Assembly: GCA_010094045.1 (NCBI GenBank) | Contig: ML986613.1 | Coordinates: 1-64,000, forward strand | Source: Lojkania enalia | Lineage: Eukaryota > Ascomycota > Dothideomycetes > Pleosporales | DNA: 64,000 nucleotides | Direction: 5' to 3' | Part shown: piece by piece, positions 57,601 to 64,000 of the stretch | How the letters are laid out: each line of letters begins with the position of its first letter | Position numbering within the stretch: the first letter of the stretch is position 1 | The notes under the pieces: model-generated | What the model saw: the letters and a program-made list of their open reading frames with translations, nothing else | Databases searched by the model: none | Told to the model about the DNA's origin: nothing | Position numbers and translations under genes: made by a program

Positions 57601-59018
57601 CCGACTTAGCTAGGCTGGCATCTGGGTCAAAGGACAAGACAGTCAAGATCTGGGATGCTAGTAGTGGCGAGTGCCTTCAAACGCTTAATGGCCATAGCGA
57701 TTGGGTCATGTCAATAGCCTTCTCGCCCGACTTGGCTTGGCTAGCGTCTGGGTCAAATGACATGACAGTCAAGATCTGGGATACTAGTAGTGGCGAGTGC
57801 CTTCAGACGCTCAAGGGCCATAGCAATTGGGTCTTGTCAGTAGCTTTCTCACCTGATTCCGCTCGACTAGCGTCTGGGTCAGACGACAAGACAGTTAAGA
57901 TCTGGGATGTTAGCAGTGGTAAATGCCTTCAGACGCTTAAGGGCCATAACAATTTAGTCGGCTCGGTGGCCTTCTCACCCAATCCGGCTTGGCTAGCGTC
58001 AGGGTCAAAGGATAAGACAGTCAAGCTCTGGGATGCTAGCAGTAGCGAGTGCCTTCAGGCGCTCAAGGGCCATAGTAATTGGGTCTTTTCGGTAGCCTTC
58101 TCACCCGACTCCGCTCGTCTGGCGTCTGGGTCAGACGATAGCACAGTCAAGATCTGGGATGCTAGTAGTGGCGAATGCCTTCAGACGCTCAAGGGCCATA
58201 GCGATTCGGTCTTGTCAGTAGCCTTCTCCCCTGACTCGTCTCGGCTGGCGTCCGGGTCAGACGACAAGACAGTCAAGATCTGGGATGCTAGTAGTGGCAA
58301 GTGCCTTCAGACGCTTAAGGGCCATAGTAATTTAGTCGGCTCGGTAGCCTTCTCACCCAACTCAGCCCGGCTGGCGTCTGGGTCTAAGGATAACACAGTT
58401 AAGATCTGGGATGCCAGCAGTGGCGAATGTCTTCAGACTCTCAAGGGTCATAGCAATTGGGTCTCCTCAGTAGCCTTCTCGCCTGACTTAGCTCGACTGG
58501 CATCCGGGTCAGACGACAGCACAGTTAAGATCTGGGATGCCAGCAGTGGCGAATGCATTCAGACCCTCAAGGGTCATAGCGATTGGGTCTCCTCAGTAGC
58601 CTTCTCACCGGACTTAGCTCGGCTGGCGTCCGGGTCAAACGACAAGACAGTCAAGATCTGGGATGCTAGTAATGGCGAGTGTCTTCAGACGCTCAGCATA
58701 GGCAAGGCACTCATTAATATATCATTCGATGCCACTGGATCGTATCTCCAAACCGAAATTGGTACCATTGTTGTTGACTTTGATCCTTCACTAGCTTCAA
58801 ATATGACACCAAACAATAGAGAACCTCAAAATCCTCAATACCAGGGGAGGGCTCTAAGTTTAGATGAAGCATGGATAATATATGGTTCAGAGAACCTGGT
58901 TTGGCTACCCTCAGAGTATCGGCCGTCATGCTGGGCTGTTTCAGAGAAAACAATCGGTATTGGGGTTGGATCTGGGAAAGTATGGTTATGTAAAATAGAG
59001 CTCAACGCATTTATATAA
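54635..59018 (+). CDS. HET-NACHT-WD40 NLR-like protein (HNWD, het-E/het-D/het-R type)
   Basis: Two exons (54635-56893, 56949-59018) join in phase 0 across a 55-base intron (GTAATC, GCTAAC branch, CTAG) to 1,442 residues. The N-terminal HET domain spans about residues 1-240: AILSHTWGADAEEVTFEDM, WIDTCCINK, FTRGWTLQELLAP. The NACHT domain has P-loop GDPGKGKT near residue 304, Walker B LIIDALDEC near 406 and KWVISSR. A helical linker leads to 12 WD40 repeats of 42 residues from about residue 826. In Podospora such proteins detect nonself through variable WD40 residues and trigger incompatibility cell death through HET. All key motifs and both frames are intact, so the gene looks functional. Start MRLLRRSNNGEFSLTK matches the usual HNWD beginning. 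Confidence 0.95.
57168..58679 (+). repeat. Twelve tandem 126-base WD40 repeats within the NLR gene
   Basis: Each unit encodes CLQTLKGHSNWV.SVAFSP and D.ARLASGSDDKTVKIWDASSGE with few changes. Differences cluster at the positions after GHS, after SFSP-like P, and at the GS.D.T sites, which correspond to the exposed variable face in HNWD proteins. Copy number 12 was counted from the translation. High identity at the DNA level suggests unequal exchange or gene conversion. Confidence 0.92.
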
Positions 59019-60756
59019 TGATAATGTCAGTAACGTAGCTCTGCACCACTGCGCTACTGCAACTAAAAGGTACGAATAATTAGCATCGCTGATTCTTGTG
59101 TGCAGAATAGTATATATCCTCCAAGAGGAAGATAGCTATCTTGCGCGGTCTTAGACTATTACAAATAATTTCTTAATCTATATTATTTTATTAGAAGATC
59201 TAGAAATTATTATAGATATTTACTTTACTAATATACTAGTTTAACATTTAAAATATATTAAGTATTTTAAATAGATTATCGTATATACTTATTTATTTCA
59301 GATATTATATAGAATATTGTTACCAACCTGGTGTACTGTTGGTACCACGACTAAGCGATCATACAGTTTTACTTGGCAGGGGAGGGTGTGTATGAGGTTA
59401 TGTACGCCGAGGTTAGGTGGTTAGGCTTCAGTGAAGAGAGAGCAAAGGATTGCCGTTCTCAGAATATAGTAGCAACAAATATATTCAACGCAGGCAATAA
59501 CTACACAGAGCTCAATCTAGGTAGGAGATCTATCGACTTACGTAGAAAGGTCCAAGACTGCCAAGCCCTGCTTGTCAGGTCTGTCATGTCTGTCCTGCTC
59601 GTGCTTGGCAACAGGACACTCAGGACATACCTGACACGGTCACGTGCATAGGTTGTGCCATGCCTTGTCGTCCAATCAATCGTCTCCCCAGTTCCCATAG
59701 TCCCACTGCTCACTGTCCGATTGGTGGTTCCCAACAGACGTCCATCCGTTGTAGCATACCAAGCCCTCGTCCGAGTAGGTCTCCATAGTGGCTGATGTTG
59801 GATCAAGCCCTAACCACAGAGGCGGTGCCTCTTGGCATTCTATGTTCATAACACAAAACATATTCTAATTTACAACTATACAACTATGATATATCATTTC
59901 ATTAATTAATACTGTTGAATTAATAATATAATAATAGCTATAAAAAGCTTAATCTAGTAAGAAAATCTATCGACATACAAAGAATTCTCTCTAGAGCGAA
60001 CGGTGTTGAGCTCAACACCTTCTCTATTGAGGAGTGAGCTGCCCCGATTCGTCTTGCCATCAATAACGCTACTTATCATCAGAATACCAAGGTGACTTAC
60101 TCGAGTAAAACAGTAAGGTTTATTTTACGCAATCAATAAGAAACACTTTAGACAGGAAATATTGCACGTATGTAAGGTATTGTATGAACTTCAATTTGTG
60201 TGGCATAGCTATATTTAACTGTGTCTAGAAATCGTGTGATCGCGATCATGATTGGACGATCAGCCTAATCGTATCGTTGTCTGATCGTCTGATTGTCGGA
60301 AGCACTAAGTTCAATTAACAATGTTCTTCAATTAATTTCTATGGAGAATGTGGAAAGGATAACAAAGCCTCCAATCAGGAATAGCCGGAAATTGCAACTC
60401 CGTACCAACGCTACAAACCAGATGGCATTGCGATTCTATCCTGAGCAATATATTATCAAATGAATAGAAGAGAACAAAAGCTGGTGGTTGTCGGCTCTGA
60501 ACTCTTGCCTTTGCGCACGTGCCGATAAGATAAAGCTCTCCGCTCCCCAAAACGTCATCCTCGGCAGTTCGCATTACTCTGATTTTGTCAGCTCGTTCAC
60601 TGTTCCGTATTATCTTCCTTATGAGTTTATTTGCTACCACAATTAAGCGTAGTCCATTCAAAGCCCTCTTTAATCTCATTACACGAGTAAGAACAAGTCG
60701 GATGACAGCAAAGCAATGCCCTAAAGCTAACTGTGTAGCCAACCACATCCCGCGCG
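59019..60756. other. Repeat-rich intergenic region
   Basis: Contains the dispersed 85-base match to the left edge (59,036-59,118), an AT-rich RIP-like stretch (about 59,150-59,330), a short repeated motif ATCTATCGAC with flanks at about 59,510-59,545 and 59,945-59,975, and a perfect 18-base palindrome at about 60,002-60,019 (GGTGTTGAG/CTCAACACC). Overlapping frames at 59,373-59,861 lack domain text. No protein gene recognised. Confidence 0.5.
59036..59118 (+). repeat. Dispersed repeat shared with 845-930
   Basis: GCAACTAAAAGGTACGAATAA and the surrounding 80 or so bases recur at the left edge of the window. Here the sequence keeps C and G where the other copy has T and A, so this is the less mutated copy. 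It starts 17 bases after the NLR stop codon. Confidence 0.75.
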
Positions 60757-61791
60757 ATGCATATCCAATCAATTCCCATGTGTATGAGTACCTGAATGGC
60801 CATGCTAAGGACTAATACTAATGCTGGGGGTAGGGGAGGGGACGGGGAATAACTATGCGTATCTAGTTTCGGATGACAAGTCCAAGGATGCTGTTATTAT
60901 CGACCCCGCGAATCCGCCAGAGTACGTTTGAAAGCGTGGAATGACCTAAGAATAAACAAGAGGACTGAACGGGTTCTAGAGTACTACCGGTGCTTAAGGA
61001 GAAGACAGAAAGCGGCGCCATCAAGCTGTCAAAGATCATAAACACGCACCAGTATGCTCCAGCATGTCTTTAATTCGTGACTTTCATTGCTAATCCCACT
61101 AGCCACCATGATCATGCTGGCGGCAATAACGAGATTGTAAGTTCTCCGAGTCCTGTCTTTCATTTTCGGGGCTGATTTTTGAGCAGCTGAAACACTTCAA
61201 GCTCCCGATATTCGGCGGCAAAGACTGCGCATCCGTCTCCTCAACCCCTTCTCACAACTCGACATTTACCATCGGCGACTCAATCAAAGTAACTGCACTC
61301 CACACCCCCTGTCACACACAAGACAGCATCTGTTACTTTTTTGAAGATGGAAACGACCGCGCCGTATTCACTGGCGACACACTATTCATCGGCGGCTGTG
61401 GTCGGTTTTTCGAAGGCAATGCTAAGGAAATGCACAAGGCGTTGAACGAAGTTTTGGCGGGGCTGCCAGAGGACACAAAGGTTTACCCTGGACATGAGTA
61501 TACAAAAGGGAACGTGAGGTTTGCAAAGAAGGTATTGGATAACGATGCAATCAGGAGGCTTGACGAGTATTCGCAGGCGAATAAGGAGACACAAGGGAAG
61601 TTCACAATTGGAGATGAAAAGGTAACACATCGGTCTATATGCGATTTTCGCTTGAAAACTCGAATACTAATGCAATACAGCAACATAATGTGTTCATGCG
61701 CGTTAGTGATCCAAATATCCAGCAATTGGTCGGACAGACTGAACCTGTAGAAGTTATGAGGACGTTGCGACAAATGAAAGATAGGTCCTAA
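60757..61791 (+). CDS. GLO2: Hydroxyacylglutathione hydrolase (glyoxalase II)
   Basis: Six exons (60757-60781, 60834-60921, 60980-61051, 61103-61136, 61187-61621, 61681-61791) join in frame to 254 residues. The first exon is only 25 bases and reads MHIQSIPM, the usual fungal start. ACTAATACTAAT marks the branch site of the first intron. The metallo-beta-lactamase metal motif reads THHHHDHAGG, split by an intron. Later ligands are in HTPCHTQDS, FTGDTLFIGGCGRF and VYPGHEYT. The enzyme releases D-lactate and glutathione from S-lactoylglutathione, finishing methylglyoxal detoxification. The short form without a long targeting peptide suggests a cytosolic protein. Confidence 0.93.
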
Positions 61792-62042
61792 AATGTTGGC
61801 TCTGGATTATTTATCACTCGAAATGTAGTCTATGTTTCTGAAGAGTTAGCCACTCCAATTTTGATTGGCTTGATGCACTGCGGGGTCAAGCGTGCGCAAG
61901 GATGCCACTAGTAACATTATTTGACTCACAGTGAAGAATTTTCTCATCGCGCAAGTAACAAATCGTCGAAAACATTTTGTATGAGGAACTTCCTTTCTTA
62001 TACATAAGAGATTAATTTCGAAAGTATCGTAAAAGAGAAACA

Positions 62043-62121
62043 GGCCACATGGCCCAATGGCAAGGCGCTTGACTACGATTCCGTTATCAAGAGATTCCAG
62101 GTTCGACCCCTGGTGTGGTCA
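62043..62121 (+). tRNA. tRNA-Arg (anticodon ACG) with a 7-base intron
   Basis: Acceptor arms GGCCACA and TGTGGTC pair (one G-U). The T arm CCAGG-TTCGACC-CCTGG is perfect. The anticodon stem is CTTGA/TCAAG, with 14 bases between instead of 7. Reading CT-ACG-A, then TTCCGTT, then A places a 7-base intron at the canonical 37/38 position and gives anticodon ACG. The D arm is GGC..GC. A T-rich terminator (TTTCTTTTTTC) follows. Modified to ICG it would read CGU, CGC and CGA. Confidence 0.9.
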
Positions 62122-63221
62122 TTTCTTTTTTCTTTTAGCTTCAATTAATTCTTTTGCTTCCCCTTCATCTCGTTCCCATTCTCTTCTAGGTTGTTTTAAG
62201 TTTTGTGAAATGGGTCAGGTGTGTAGTGTGACTGGCAGCAAACCTCATCTACAACGCCTGCCTCTATTGTATATATCACTTTCTTGCATTTCTTTCTCCT
62301 TTGAATGTTTTCTGTTCTTTATCTGGAAGAAGCCCCATTCGGTTCGTTTTGCTTAATATTGCTACTTATAACGATCATTACCGCGACCGCTCCTCTATTT
62401 ATCAATACCCCACACATCTGCTTGGTTCGCCCTCCAATAGATATTGTGGATAAATGCAATTTTGCTATAGTATAAAATGTTGCTAGCCCGTCTGTGTTCC
62501 TTCGTGTTTATTCCATAAAGCTCAATCGGGGATGTCATCACCTGTCACACGATATTGCATTGACGTATAATAATCTAAGGTCTAGCAGCAATTTGGTTGG
62601 GATCCTTTGATATACACCCGTTTCTTACTTTCGCTTCGGAAGCACCAATCTGGGGGAAAGAAGCAGGCGTGATATTGAATGGCGTTGGGGAAATAGGAAG
62701 AAAATGGTGACAAGAGAGATTCACGGAACGGTTCATTCAATATATGCCACTATTCCAATGCGTAGCATTGGGAGGGATAGCTTGGGCGAGAAAATAATTG
62801 AGAATGAAGTAGCGGAAATGGCTACTAGCCTCTCTTGACTGCGCTTTCTGCATGCTGTGCAATCTGGAATGGGCTTAGCTCCTTATATATGGCGGCGGCT
62901 ATCACCCGAAGATCAGAATTGCCACAAAGCATTCCGAACAAAATGTCTCCACATCACCAAAAAAACACAACTGAGGCAAACACATTGAAGGCAAAATCAT
63001 CTTATTATCATATTCTCGTTACCACTATACCTTGCCTAATGGGCTTCCTATCCCATCAAAGAATACAAAATGAATAAGCAAGTCCGCAAAACTTCCAACC
63101 CGGCCCTTGGGCAACAGGTCCCAACCTCCCAACTCCATAACGCTAGGCCACCTCATGATGACCACGGAAGGATATAACGCTAAACCTATGCATATATTAA
63201 CAGGTATTTATAACTTCGTGA
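62122..63221. other. Intergenic
   Basis: About 1.1 kb including the tRNA terminator and the 3' UTR of the protease gene; no gene recognised. Confidence 0.4.
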
Positions 63222-64000
63222 TTAGAGAGCAGTAACCATAGGCATACTGGTTCTGCTCCCTTTCCCTCTCCTTGGTGTATCGCCTGCACGCATGAGGTGC
63301 GGACTCGGTGATACGCCCTGCGGTGGACTTGCCTCTACATGTTGCGATTCGACATCATCGTCTGAGGCGAATTGTGTGGATGGTGAGCCCTCAGAGTCAT
63401 ATGCTGTGTTTTGGGGCACTGAGGGCCCCGTGTCGCAAGGAGCGGTTAAGCGTTGCGGCTCTGGTGGTGGTGTCGGGTATACATCGGTATTTGGTAGGCT
63501 GGATAGATCTATCGTCTCCGATATGGAAGACTGGGGATTATCATGTGCGGTTGAATCTGTCGGGGTTTCAATGTTCTCCGAAAGGACGGGGGAAGCCGGT
63601 GGTGACGGAAGTAGGTCCTCGTCATCGTCTGGAAGAGGGGTTTCAAGCGCGTCGGGGCTTACGACAAAGGATTGGGGTTTAATAGAGGCTATATCTACGG
63701 AGGGAAGAGGTACGTCTTCAAAGGCTATAGTGTGAGAATCAACTGGAGAGTCGCTTGTCGATGGTATCGTATCTGGCTGGACATTGATGCGTTCGTAGAA
63801 TAACATGAAGACGCCACCTTGCTGTAGGACAGTATCTTCAGTAACCGCAGTGACGTCTTCGTCACTAAGCCGCCACCACCGTTCGCTGGCCTCCTGATTC
63901 TGAGCTTCTTCTGCCTCCTCTTCGTGATTGACAACTTGCTCTGCCATCTTAAAAGGATGCCGCCGGTAGCAGATGTAGTGACCGTTCTCGTGTCGTCCAT
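63222..64000 (-). CDS. Ubiquitin-specific protease (USP/UBP), C-terminal part, runs off the window
   Basis: The frame enters at the right edge with GRHENGHYICYRRHPF, which contains the catalytic His box (GHY) of USP cysteine proteases. It continues with WWRLSDEDVTAVTEDTVLQQGGVFMLFYERI, the end of the USP fold. A disordered, acidic, Ser/Pro-rich tail of about 200 residues follows to the stop. The catalytic Cys and Asn boxes would be beyond 64,000. Such enzymes remove ubiquitin from proteins; the particular member (for example a Ubp16-like form) cannot be fixed from this part. No intron is evident in the visible portion. Confidence 0.88.
   Translation of the reverse strand, partial: GRHENGHYICYRRHPFKMAEQVVNHEEEAEEAQNQEASERWWRLSDEDVTAVTEDTVLQQGGVFMLFYERINVQPDTIPSTSDSPVDSHTIAFEDVPLPSVDIASIKPQSFVVSPDALETPLPDDDEDLLPSPPASPVLSENIETPTDSTAHDNPQSSISETIDLSSLPNTDVYPTPPPEPQRLTAPCDTGPSVPQNTAYDSEGSPSTQFASDDDVESQHVEASPPQGVSPSPHLMRAGDTPRRGKGSRTSMPMVTAL

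Noticed and set aside
1..64000. CRISPR arrays, bacterial operons, prophage or viral genes
   Set aside because: Nothing of this kind was seen; introns, snRNA genes and gene families are fungal nuclear.

Overview
The window is nuclear DNA of a filamentous ascomycete (Pezizomycotina). The signs are small GT-AG introns of mostly 44-65 bases in nearly every gene, fungal gene families (Nha1, PPxY arrestin, Mkt1, Gpi11, a HET-NACHT-WD40 protein), spliceosomal U1 and U2 RNA genes, and AT-rich tracts whose substitutions look like repeat-induced point mutation (RIP). I cannot name the class or species; a leotiomycete is only a guess. Exon joins below were worked out by hand from reading frame, splice sites and branch-site-like motifs.

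Layout. 1-1.2 kb: AT-rich, RIP-like wreckage. 1.2-18.2 kb: housekeeping block with a Na+/H+ antiporter (-), an alpha-arrestin (-), a Rad4/Dpb11/TopBP1-type BRCT protein (+), a 2-oxoglutarate/Fe(II) oxygenase (-) and Mkt1 (+), the last two divergent from a 415-base gap. 19.1-24.9 kb: a questin-oxidase-like Baeyer-Villiger enzyme, a single EthD protein, a tandem EthD protein and a VOC/glyoxalase-fold protein, which look like anthraquinone-type tailoring genes without a polyketide synthase. 25.9 kb: a divergent U1 snRNA gene. 29.3-36.2 kb: an MFS transporter, a Gfo/Idh/MocA oxidoreductase, an RluA-type pseudouridine synthase and a 5'-incomplete hotdog thioesterase. 37.9-39.2 kb: a decayed heme peroxidase gene. 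39.8-43.5 kb: a secreted-looking SET protein and a GH18 chitinase. 44-46.3 kb: a decayed gene and a dispersed repeat shared with 25.3 kb. 47.5-52.4 kb: a phenol-monooxygenase-like flavoenzyme, Gpi11/PIG-F and translin, all (-). 52.9-54 kb: U2 (-) and U1 (+) snRNA genes, divergent. 54.6-59.0 kb: a HET-NACHT-WD40 NLR-like gene with 12 near-identical WD40 repeats. 60.8-62.1 kb: glyoxalase II and an intron-containing tRNA-Arg. 63.2 kb to the right edge: the 3' end of a ubiquitin-specific protease (-).

How the genes relate. Most are unrelated housekeeping functions. The groups that may work together are the 19-25 kb tailoring genes (aromatic polyketide processing, inferred) and the snRNA genes (splicing). 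The NLR-like gene is a typical fungal nonself-recognition or heterokaryon-incompatibility candidate. It lies in repeat-rich DNA, and its 3' flank has a RIP-mutated relative at the left edge of the window.
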